Assembly (NCBI RefSeq): GCF_010093595.1
Contig: NW_022985440.1
Coordinates: 2,124,549-2,188,548, forward strand
DNA from: Mytilinidion resinicola
Lineage: Eukaryota; Ascomycota; Dothideomycetes; Mytilinidiales; Mytilinidiaceae
Direction: 5' to 3'
DNA: 64,000 nt
Under the pieces are notes generated by a model. The model made no database searches. It saw only the letters and a list, made by a program, of their open reading frames with translations, and had not been told where the DNA came from. Shown here one piece after another: positions 22,914 through 32,400 of this stretch (positions within the stretch are counted from its first letter, which is position 1; the number at the start of each line of letters is the position of its first letter). The position numbers and the translations under genes were made by a program.

Positions 22914-23013
22914 AACTCTTCAAGTAGAACTCACAACGTCCTGGATATCAGCTCTCGCAAAAAAACAATACATGGGTATAATTCTCATCAACCTTACGCC
23001 ATCCATTCCTTAC

Positions 23014-24522
23014 TTAGGCCCTGTCCTTAGCCGGCCCCCCAGATCTTCTCCTCACGGTACCTCTTCCTTCAACCCCACTCTCCATACTTGTGCCGAGGCC
23101 CGAATCATCCAGCGGCCCGCCCATCATTGGTGTCTCATCTAGCACGAAATCTGCGTCTTCATCTTCGTCTTCATCGTCCGCATCCCCGGGCGTTCGCGGC
23201 GGCAGATCTTCCATTGCGCCCTCATTCTCCTCTTCTTTAACGCGCGGTGTCGAGTACCGGAGCGGTGGCTGGCGCGAGAAAGTGGGAAAGGTGCGGGAAG
23301 CGTCGGAGAGCGACTCGGCGTCTTCTGAGGGGGCATCGGGGTCGGCTTTAATGGATTGTTGTTCCTTTTTGGGCTCGGTCTTCGATTGTGTTTGCGAAGT
23401 AGAGCTAGAGAAGAAGAGCGTGAAGAGGCCCCACGTGAAGAGGAGGAAGGCCATTTCGACGGTCCAGAAGAGGGTTGTGAAGACTACGAGGGAGATGATG
23501 CGGTGGTTGTACATGATGTATCTAGATGACCGGTTAGCCCAATTCTAGCCGGTATAGTAAACAACTACCCAACGCTTTACGTCTTCCAATATCAACACGC
23601 TCCTGGCGAAACACACGTGACAGAAAGTGGCCAAAAAGCGGAAATCGAAAATAGAAGATGAATTGAACATACCTCAACCCCTCAAACCTCGCCCTAAACT
23701 CCACACTAACCCCATAAACCTGCAGCACCCTCCCCCTCCCACTCCTCACCTCCACCCGCACACCCCCCGGCTGACTTCGCCACCCCTTCTCAAATCGCGC
23801 CGCCTCCAGCACCCGCACAACCACCCGCTCGCTCTCCACCTGCCACCCCACCAGATACCACGGCAGCCGCGTCACCCGCCACGCCGTCTCGACCATCCAG
23901 CTCCTGTACGTCAACATCGCCGCCCGCTCCTCACGCACCAGCACCGGCGCCCCAAGCTGCATCTCCCCCGTCGCTGTCGGCGGCCCAGGCCCCAACAGCG
24001 CCACCTCGACCATGAAGTTCCCAACCGCGAGGTTCTGCTCCGACCGCGGCAGGTCCAGCGTCACGCTGACATCGTACTTTTGCTCGCTCGCAACACTCCC
24101 TTTCGCCAGCGGTACCACCCCAGACGGATGTACCAATTTCGCGGGCGCGTGCTTATTCCCAACGACGCTCTCGAGCACGCCGCCGCTGTGGCGAGAGGCC
24201 GGGCCCCACGCGTCGAGGTAGCTCTCGTCGAAGCTGAGGTGCACGGGGAGCGTGAAGCCGCGCGCGGGGACGTAGGCGTAGTAGAAGCTGGCGTAGGCGG
24301 CGACGGCGATGGCGAAGAGGGCGATGGAGGCGAGGAGGAAGAGAGCGGTGCGGAGGTAGGCGCGCATGGAGGTGCGGGAGAGGAGGAGGCGGCGGGGTGT
24401 GAGGAGGGTGGTCTGGAGGTAGTGGTTAGTGCAGAAAGCGATTGGTAGGGGTGAGAGGTTTCTACTTTGATTGTAGTGATTAGGCTATTGGACTCGTAGG
24501 AGTCGTCTTCGGGGGAGGCCAT
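23014..24522 (-). CDS. Seipin (lipid-droplet assembly protein)
   Basis: Exons 24522-24466, 24412-23673 and 23521-23014 encode 434 residues. After a short cytosolic start comes the first membrane helix (LRTALFLLASIALFAIAVAA). The luminal beta-sandwich domain follows, with YDVSVTLDLPRSEQNLAVGN, FMVEVALLG and AMLTYRSWMVETAWRVTRLP. The second helix lies at RYIMYNHRIISLVVFTTLFW. The C-terminal tail is acidic and Ser-rich (DADDEDEDEDADFVLDE). This is the seipin/BSCL2/Fld1 family, an oligomeric ER protein at ER-lipid droplet contacts that controls droplet formation. The first intron (24465-24413) and the 151-nt second intron are required to join the frames. The long disordered tail is common in filamentous fungi. 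Confidence 0.93.
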
Positions 24523-25522
24523 GTTGGGGGATGATGAGAGAGGAGTGATGGAGAGATGTTGTCGCGATGATTTTCACGTGTCTGAGGAGTGACGTCGGTT
24601 GAAGCTTGCAGGGTTCGCGACTCCACTCCACCATTTACTAACTATTTACCAATCATTTAAGGTCCTATCCACGCCTAGATTTACTCTCATCCCCCGTACC
24701 ACCCATAATATATCGCAATGACGCCCGCCATGTGCCTTTGGACGGTTCGATATGCTATCGAACATATTAAGCAGAGCGGTGGCCAATGCACGAGCAATGA
24801 CCTATGTCTTCCAGGGAACTAACTCTACGAGTCCTATTATCCTGATCCTCTAGCTACCAGAAGATTGAAACTCTCCATATTCGAGATCTGATGCACGAAC
24901 AAGGACTGCGACTTCTACAGCTAACATCGCGGACCACCTTGCTCCCCCTGGGCATCATCGCCGTATTTCAGCTCTATGTGCACAGCCGCAACTCTTTGCT
25001 TGGTTGGCTCTGGTTACATTAATGCAACCTGCGGCAGGATAAAACTACGCGGTTGCGGTCATTATTTGAATAACCAAAAATCAGTTGATTGACGCGCTGT
25101 TTAGCTAACCTCAAGTGGACACAAAAGATGTAGGTTGCTTGAGTGAGCGTAGGTAACTTCACGTAGGTTCGAGCCCAAAATAACTACACCAATTCTTATT
25201 TAAAGTACAGTATGACTAAGACCTAGGCGTGAATCCCTGCAGATACGACGGCCAAGATTAACCATGGGCATCCTGGGAAGAAGTGAAGATGTTGCAAGAA
25301 ACACATGTATGAGATTCTCGTGTAGGGTCCAATCCAGAGCCTTCGTCTAGTCCCAGTGGACATTCTTGAGTTTACAGCTTTATCTTCAAAAAGGTCTTCT
25401 TGTTCTCGACATTCGTAGGCTTATAACTGTTATCGTACCACGCAATGATGATCATGTTACCAACGAGAGCCAGTTTCGGCTTCCTAGAACTGACTCGTAG
25501 GCGGACTCTCGTACCAGCTGCA
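24523..25522. other. intergenic region
   Basis: About 1 kb with no supported gene. A TCGAGCC-containing segment near 25170 resembles a tRNA T-loop but has no matching stems. Confidence 0.5.
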
Positions 25523-26482
25523 TCAAGGTGGCGTCCCGGAGCACCACCCCTCGGACTTCCACCTACAGGAGTAGAACAGCCGATTCTTCAGCATGCGCCT
25601 ATCCCCGTCGACCCAGTCGCTGGAGGGCCCCTGAATGCGCGGACCGGTGTATCCCCAGCTAGCAGCTCTGATGTTCGTGCAATCTTCATTCCCAAGCCTG
25701 TCATCCAGAACCTTAGCGTCGATGGCCTCGCCAGCAAAGGCGTTCTCCCGGCTTTCTAACTGGAGGGTAAAGTTCACAGCAGTGATGAGGTCCGTCATTA
25801 CTTCTGTAGTATTCGAATCGACGTATCCTTCGCAATCGTCCTGAATGGGGCCGAAGTCGATGGGGGCTGACAGTTGTGACTCGTCTAGCGTACGAATAAG
25901 TCGATATGCCTTCTTGTACGGGTCTTCCGCAGGTTCATGATCTTGTGTTTGAAGGATGATCAGAGAACGGAAGAGTGGCTTCACATGGTATAAGTGGCGC
26001 TGGTCATGGTTGTAACCTGTAACCACGCTATCTGGGTGCTTGGAAGGATCGAAGTTGTTCGCCTGGGAGCAGAGGGCCTTGTGGAGGGCAACGACTTCTT
26101 CGGTTGGGCACGATCCAGTGCTGTATACAGGACGTTCGATGTCTATAGCCTTTGCAAGGAAACTTGAAAACTCCAGGTTTGTCCGATTTGTCTGATTTGG
26201 TTCGAGCCATTGTCGGTGCATGAAACTATGCACACTTGGGAAGTCATGTCGTAGACCTACGATGCAATAAAGAGCTGTTGACTTATGGCAGACATCTTGT
26301 ATATGGTCTTTTGGTAAAAGAGGAAGGGGAAGTTCCGACGAGACCCGAGCTCTGTGAGCAGTGAACATAAGATATGTGTATTGGCGGTGACGATTTTCGC
26401 GATCCTGGCGAAGTTGGATGAAGACTTCATCGGTGGAGCGCAGTCGACGCAGGGCGAATATTTGGGCTTTGGCGTTGGCCAT
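25523..26482 (-). CDS. hypothetical protein (319 aa)
   Basis: An open frame reaches upstream to 26608 without an ATG. The first ATG is at 26482 (MANAKAQIFALRRLRSTDEV). The protein is hydrophilic with regular amino-acid composition: LRQDRENRHRQYTYLM, HRARVSSELPLPLLPKDH, PYKKAYRLIRTLDESQLS, then VMTDLITAVNFTLQLES. The composition and length look genuinely coding. No domain, signal peptide or membrane helix is recognised. It may have a further 5' exon. It lies at the edge of a repeat-rich, gene-poor region, and I cannot assign a role. Confidence 0.55.
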   Translation of the reverse strand: MANAKAQIFALRRLRSTDEVFIQLRQDRENRHRQYTYLMFTAHRARVSSELPLPLLPKDHIQDVCHKSTALYCIVGLRHDFPSVHSFMHRQWLEPNQTNRTNLEFSSFLAKAIDIERPVYSTGSCPTEEVVALHKALCSQANNFDPSKHPDSVVTGYNHDQRHLYHVKPLFRSLIILQTQDHEPAEDPYKKAYRLIRTLDESQLSAPIDFGPIQDDCEGYVDSNTTEVMTDLITAVNFTLQLESRENAFAGEAIDAKVLDDRLGNEDCTNIRAASWGYTGPRIQGPSSDWVDGDRRMLKNRLFYSCRWKSEGWCSGTPP

Positions 26483-27079
26483 GGCGACTTGTACCTTTAG
26501 AACGGTGTTTAGGACGTCGAACTGTATTTTGCGGAAATGCACGGGGCTTGTGTCGTGTCCAGTGAGGGGTGAGAGATGGGACGATCGGCGGCAGGGCCTA
26601 GAGGCCACGAGGCTAAGAAGGCACGAAGGGTGGAAGGCAAGCGATCACGCTAAAATATTTAGGCGACACATCGGCCCTTCTCCCACATGCACGGGCACGT
26701 GACTAGATACCCAACGTGGCAGGGCCTCTCTATACATTACCGACGCATTCCTAGAAAGAGTAGGATTACAAGTGCGAAAGAGCAGATTGCAATGCCGAGG
26801 GTTTCTCAAAGAGGTTTACGGCAGCTGTATCGGTTGCTCGCAATCCAACGGTAATAACAGAGGCGTATATCGTGCTGATGTTCGTGTAGGTATACAAAGA
26901 CCTTTTCGACGTGAGAGCGTAGGTTTCTCGAATGATACTGAAGAAAGTCCAGTATCCAGTTTTGGGCAACGCCGAAGATACCGACTACGACGGCCACATC
27001 CCATTGGCTTATTAGGAAGCTGTAGCCGGAATATGAGCTACCCTCATGTGGAATCCTCAGCGTCCGGCTGATATTCGGG

Positions 27080-27125
27080 CACGTGATGGTTAGACACGTG
27101 ATGTATAGGTTTCTATACACGTGAT
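27080..27125. promoter_or_regulatory. three CACGTGAT motifs in 46 bp
   Basis: CACGTGAT occurs at 27080, 27095 and 27118, with another TCACGTGAT near 27252. CACGTG is the core of fungal bHLH sites (Cbf1/Pho4 type). No intact gene is adjacent, so a regulatory role is uncertain. Confidence 0.35.
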
Positions 27126-27130
27126 GTGTA

Positions 27131-27163
27131 GATCTATACTAGGAGGCCGTCCTACTATAGATC
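27131..27163. repeat. 14-bp inverted repeat with 5-nt loop
   Basis: GATCTATACTAGGA and TCCTACTATAGATC are complementary at 13 of 14 positions around GGCCG. It could form a hairpin or be a remnant of a transposon end. Confidence 0.6.
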
Positions 27164-27929
27164 TAGTCAATATTCAGGGCCGCACAGGCCCTCCCTACGT
27201 GTATATAGCCTAGCTAGATTCCTACATAGAATCGACATCTTTTGTCCTCCATTTTTTGTTATCACGTGATCGGAGTAATCACACTCATGTAGGTGCAGCG
27301 TCGGACCGCCATCAACTATAACGAGTGTAGACGAAAATGATAAGCTGGTAACTTGGGCACCGGACTGTGAAATTGTCTCTTTGTAGCATTCGAGAAAACC
27401 GAGAAGGACGGATATTGCAATGCCGATGTTGTCGTGATGGTCAGCTGTATTCTAACTCCGACACGGGTACTGACGCAACGGACCGTAAATGCGTCTTCTG
27501 TTCTGGACAAGGAGTAACTTCTTCTATGCTGGTAAATAAAGAAAGAAAGTATACAGAGAGGGCAACCCACTTGCAGTCTTATGTCCGGCGAGCCGACGAT
27601 GCTCAACATATCTGACAGAGGCAGCCTCGCGTCGTAGGGCAATGGACCTTTTTACTCCACCGAGCTCATGTACTATTCCTTGTACCTTGAAGCGAAATGC
27701 CTCCGAATGCAAGATTAGGCATCGGGCTAAAGCCAGTCACATGGTCGTGTTGGTGACTATGGTGAATACACGATAGCAGTCGTCCCAATGACTAACATCG
27801 GATCGATCTGCCCCTTGTCAAGCCAATCTCTAATCCGTTCGGTTACGGGCTGTGGCACCGCGTCTCCGCATAGAAAAAGACAATGCCAGAGCGGAGAAGA
27901 ATGTCGGTGTTCTTTGAACAGTGCAGAAG

Positions 27930-28173
27930 ATTTGCTCGGGAAATTCGCGCAGTGGGAAGTTGACGGCTACGTTGTCTTCATCTGCTGGCAGCTGGATAGC
28001 GAAGACACCATCTGCTCGGGGAACTTCGAACAGTGAGTAGTCAACGTCTCCAATGTCTTGGTCTTCTTGCAGTTAGACAGCAAGGGCAAAATCTGCTCGA
28101 GGAACTTCGCGCAGTGGGGAATTCACGTCTCTAGTATAATGTCTTGGTCTTCTGGCCGCTGGGGAGCGAAGAC
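27930..28173. repeat. three diverged tandem copies of an about 81-bp unit
   Basis: Copies start at 27930, 28010 and 28091 with ATYTGCTCGRGRAAYTTCG, followed by CAGTG, then a GTCTTG-containing stretch and a GCGAAGACA-type end. Divergence is about 25%. No protein frame is maintained across them. Confidence 0.75.
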
Positions 28174-28356
28174 AACGGAGTTGCTGAAGTTATTTTCTAG
28201 GAAATCGCAGTCCTTTTTCGTGCATTGGTCTTGAATACGGAGGCCTGTATCCGCCTGCACGTCCAGAAACACCGCGTTGAGTCGCAAAGTCGGGGTTTGA
28301 CTCCAAGAGAGCGAATTAGGAGTATGACCATTCCTAATTAGCAAAGGCCGAGAACT

Positions 28357-28468
28357 TCCTTCGCCTCGTGGGTTTCTTGCGTCGTCCTTCGCCTCGTAGG
28401 TTCCTCGCGTTGTCCTTCGCCTCGTAGGTTTCTTATGTTTTCCTTCGCCTCGTGGGTTTCTTGCGTTT
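28357..28468. repeat. 28-bp tandem repeat, four copies
   Basis: Units begin exactly at 28357, 28385, 28413 and 28441, each starting TCCTTCGCCTCGTRGGTT. Only a few bases differ between units. This is a minisatellite. Confidence 0.9.
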
Positions 28469-28582
28469 ACTTCGCGGGCTCCGGCTCAGTGTTTGCAGGG
28501 CTGTTTCGCCAAGGGCAAAATATTGCAGCGGGCCGGCTGAAAACTCGTTATACCCACTCTTTAATATGTGCTGCGACGAACT

Positions 28583-28872
28583 TGACATCACAAGTGGAGA
28601 ATTTATGATGTTGCGGGGGCAGTCAGACGGTGTCAAGATGGCTGGAATACAAGTTCTGGAGCGGCGATAATGGCTGGGTTGCTTCAAGATTTATTTCGGA
28701 TAGTCTAGATTGAAGCGCCCTACGCTGGCGTTTTGCTGACAGTGCTGCCACGTCAAAGACGCCTCGCAGCAGCGACTACACCCTCAAAACCCTGCATGAT
28801 ATACGCTCTCATGCATTTTACATCAAGTGTAGAAACTTTATGCCCTAGTGAGGGCAGTCAGACGGTGTTGAA
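28583..28872. repeat. diverged direct repeat pair (about 55 bp)
   Basis: 28583-28637 and 28818-28872 share ACATCA, AAGTG and GGGCAGTCAGACGGTGT in the same order, 235 bp apart. Probably remnants of a larger duplicated sequence. Confidence 0.5.
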
Positions 28873-29345
28873 ATAAGTAGTCAGGTCCCGCTCCAGTGCA
28901 TTTTGCAGACCTAATGCGATGGGTGGGTGACGTGGAGTTGAGGATGATGAGACTTGGGGAGACGGACTCCAGAGTAAGTCCTGCACTGCCTTATCATCGA
29001 TATATGTCCACTTCTCTGGCACTGCTTGTAGTGCTTCAACGTACTTATAGGAATACGAAAATATGGGTTCCACGCTTACTCTGTGTACCGATGTCCACCG
29101 CTACCTGAGGTGGGCTCGCGAGCTTAAGACTTGTTCAAAATTGTGAGCTTCGGAAATCCGAAAGTGGATCGAGGCACTTCAAGCGTCGGCAGAAGAGCGT
29201 ACACAGATCTATGTACAGAGAATGTAACTGCTGCAACTCCTTCAGACTGTGCCGCAAGGTCGATTTCACGGACTGCCTTGGCTCGACGTTCAAGGAGAAA
29301 AACATTCGATCGCAAAATGTCAAATTCATTAAAGGATCCTAAATA
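28858..29345 (-). other. coding-like remnants, unknown
   Basis: Minus-strand segments such as KYVEALQAVPEKWTYIDD and LKELQQLHSLYIDLCTLFC look protein-like but lie in different frames without a start codon. They may be a decayed gene downstream of the patatin locus. No family is assigned. Confidence 0.25.
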
Positions 29346-29425
29346 TCAGTAGTCAGATGTAATCTGAATTGGACACTGTGTGATTTGAAAGACAGCTACA
29401 CGTAGAGTCGCTACATATCTGGCTC

Positions 29426-32400
29426 TCAGCGTCTCGATGACGGTTGTGGCGGGGTGGAATAGCGCGTACCCTCGAATCGTCGTCGAAAAGCGTCGTCAGT
29501 ATCACTCGATTCTAGCGGAAGCTGCGATGGTTCACCAGAGAGTTGCGACAAGGCAGACTCAATGGCGAGGTATCTTTGAGAGGCAGAAGGATCCCAGAAA
29601 GGTCTTCGCCGCCCCATATTCGATTCCGGACTTCCTGAAGTTGATGAAACAGTTTGCAGACTAGGCTCTGAAGTGAGGGACGGTTCCTTCTGAAGTCTGC
29701 GAATCTCAACGCGGCCTTCCGATTTCTGTCTTAAGCCTAACACTATCTGTGCAGGTTGTCCGGACAGAAGCTCTCTTCTTGATTGTTGCGATTACGAAGT
29801 TCGCTCTTGAGTACCGTGTTCCAGGTCTTGCCGATATTGAGGTCGTTCGGACTCGAAGGGTTGCGTTGGATGGATGGTATGCCCTCGGTCTTTCCTTCTA
29901 GGTAGCTCTGTGGTATCTTTTTGAGACGAGGAAGCCTGTGACCGACCAAATTTCGACCGATTATGCCGTGATTCTCCAGATCCAGCCCCTCTAAGCTGGT
30001 CAAGTTTACTCGAAAACACCTCTCTCTTGGGTTGATACTCAATTGACCTTTTCCCCGACGAACGTGACTTGCGGGATTCACTTGCTTTGATTCAAACTCG
30101 GAGGCCTGTGGAAGAGCGCTTTCCCAGCCCGGTTCGTCTTCAGGTATAGCTCCCCTAATATTGTTCCGCCTAGGAACACTCGCAGGAGGTCGATCTTGCG
30201 TGAGATCCTTCATGGAAATTTTTCGGCCCCTCAGAGCTCTTAGTGGTGACTGTCTGCGTGAATGAGTCTCATTCTCGTCCGGAACACCATCTGACGTGGC
30301 CCTTCGCGTTAATTTTCCAGGCGCGGAAGGGACTGTTGATGATTCTGTGTGCTGCAGCCCGCGGACATCTGGTCGTAATTGCGTCAATTGAGGGTTTTCA
30401 GGGAGAGGCATAGCTCGCGTACGCCCCTCTGGACGAAAATCTCTAGACGACGTCCGTCCTGGCGCCAGTTCACTTGCTGTAGTGGCAGTCCTCGAGCTTT
30501 CCACCGTAAAAATGCTGTTGTGTCTACTCAATTCTTGAAAGTCACCAGTGTTTTGCGTTTGGGGCTGTTTTGAATATCTTGCTGCCCGAGAATCCGCTTC
30601 ACTTGATCGTGCATTCTGGACCTGAGGCCTTCGATTTCCCGTGCCTTGTGCTGGCTGGGATAAGTCACGCTCGGATTCTCCACTGGCTGTTCGTTGGTGA
30701 AAGGGAGTAGCGTCCATGCCTGTCGATGTTCTTGAGCGGCGGCTCTTTTTCTTGGGTACCAAGTTTTCGGGCTCGGTCTCATCTGGTGGGGGCTGGGCGA
30801 CTTATCTGCAAGTCAGCTGGCTGGATCTTAACTCTGAACACGGAAGTTGAATAGACATACATTTCGCTGAGTCTTCGATCATGAGTTGTCGTGGAAATCC
30901 ACTGATTGGTGTCTTTCCCACTGCTTTTGAACCTAGAAAAAGCGATATAGATACTTGTGCGGTTCTCTTCGAGACTTTCATATCACCGACATCCAACTCG
31001 AAAGCTGCATGAGTTTGCATTCTCTGAATACTGCCTTCACTTATCACGATCTAACGTAATTTCAGTCCATTAGTCACGCATTCCGGGCGAGTTTCCGCTA
31101 CCTACCTTTCTGATCTCGGCTTGAACATTGTCTTCTTCGACTTCAAAATAAGGTTGGAAGTCACGGCGTTGTTGGAGATGCAAGAAATCGCCTAGTGCCC
31201 GCAGGTATGGTGGATTGTCCTCAAATCTACAGCAGATTTTCCTAGTTGATTTCAGTCAGCAGTCAATAATGAAGAACTTGTTTAACATACCAGAACACGA
31301 GTATACACCGTCGGCATCGTTTCTAGGGGCCGACGTCTTGTCGTAGTAGAAGCAACTTGCGACTAAGGCATGCGCAACACCTAGGATCTTCTTCTTATTT
31401 TCGGATCTATTCAGTGACCTTGTAGTGTCAAGTTGCAGCTGCGTTAGCTGGCTTTTGTCGTCTAGACTCGGAGGGCTGGTGCTGATATTGGGGTTGATCC
31501 GTATGTATCGACGTCCGTTGCTTTCTGCGTGGTCGGTATCAACAAAGTCCATGCGGAACTCTCTCCAAGCGACCTCCGCGTCTAGAATGCTATCAAATCG
31601 GTGTTTCTGTTGTGTACCTTAGCTTAGATATCTCGAGAAGCCTCTTCTATATCTGGATAATCCTGCTCTCTTGTCGAGGCTCCTGTCTCCCCCTATATTA
31701 TTGGGCCTAGACATATAGTGAGATAACGAAAAGGAATGAAATACGTACTAAAACTAGGAGCATCTGTCGTAGCATAGGAAAAAACCGTTTTTGCCTCATC
31801 TGTGCTAAATCATCTTGTCGGCATTTCCGCCTAGGAAAGACGCCGTTAGCTTTGTATAAGCGGCATTGGATGGAGGGTACGGAGTCGACACAGAGACGAT
31901 GCCGAAGCACATAAGGCTTACCCATTTCTCGCTTCGGATCTTCCCTGAACCGTTTCGAGTTCTCTTCTGATCATACTCTCATGTTGGCTTGTGCCGAGTG
32001 ATAGGAGGATATCGGGATGTTTGCCATTCAAATCAGGCCAAAGCAGCTTGCGTTCACGATGAACTACCCGAACCGGGTTATTGTTGTAAAAGGCACCGTC
32101 AAGGTAAGTCCGTCCGGTGCAGCTGTGAATGAACGGCTCAAAGTATGGCGGAGCAGCGGAAGTAGCGGCAGCTGCTTCCCACAACGTCAGCTCCGTAAAT
32201 GGATCGTCCGGCCGAGGAAATTCGTAGTTCGATCTCCGTCGGTTGCCTCTACTAGCGTCCGGTCTGCTGTAATTACCCAGTGTAATAGCCTTTCTGCCCG
32301 TCTCGTCGGTTGCAGTAACGGCCACCTTTGTCTCATACTTATGTTCATCCTCATGGCACCCCCGAAAGAGACGATCCAGTCCCAGCGCATTCTGAAGGGC

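Larger units (their letters stand above)
26483..27929. other. gene-poor region with E-box cluster and hairpin
   Basis: About 1.4 kb. Several minus-strand frames between 26.77 and 27.12 kb look partly protein-like but overlap each other and lack starts, as expected of a decayed gene. Three CACGTGAT palindromes and a 14-bp inverted repeat are listed separately. Confidence 0.4.

Noticed and set aside
23627..24448. 273-codon plus-strand ORF
   Set aside because: It is the antisense of the well-supported seipin exon; composition is His/Pro/Arg then Gly/Glu, typical of a shadow frame.
25120..25190. possible tRNA (TTCGAGCCC-like T-loop)
   Set aside because: No acceptor, D or anticodon stem pairing could be found around it.
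27930..28468. CRISPR-like spacing of repeats
   Set aside because: Units are directly tandem with no unique spacers, and the DNA is fungal.
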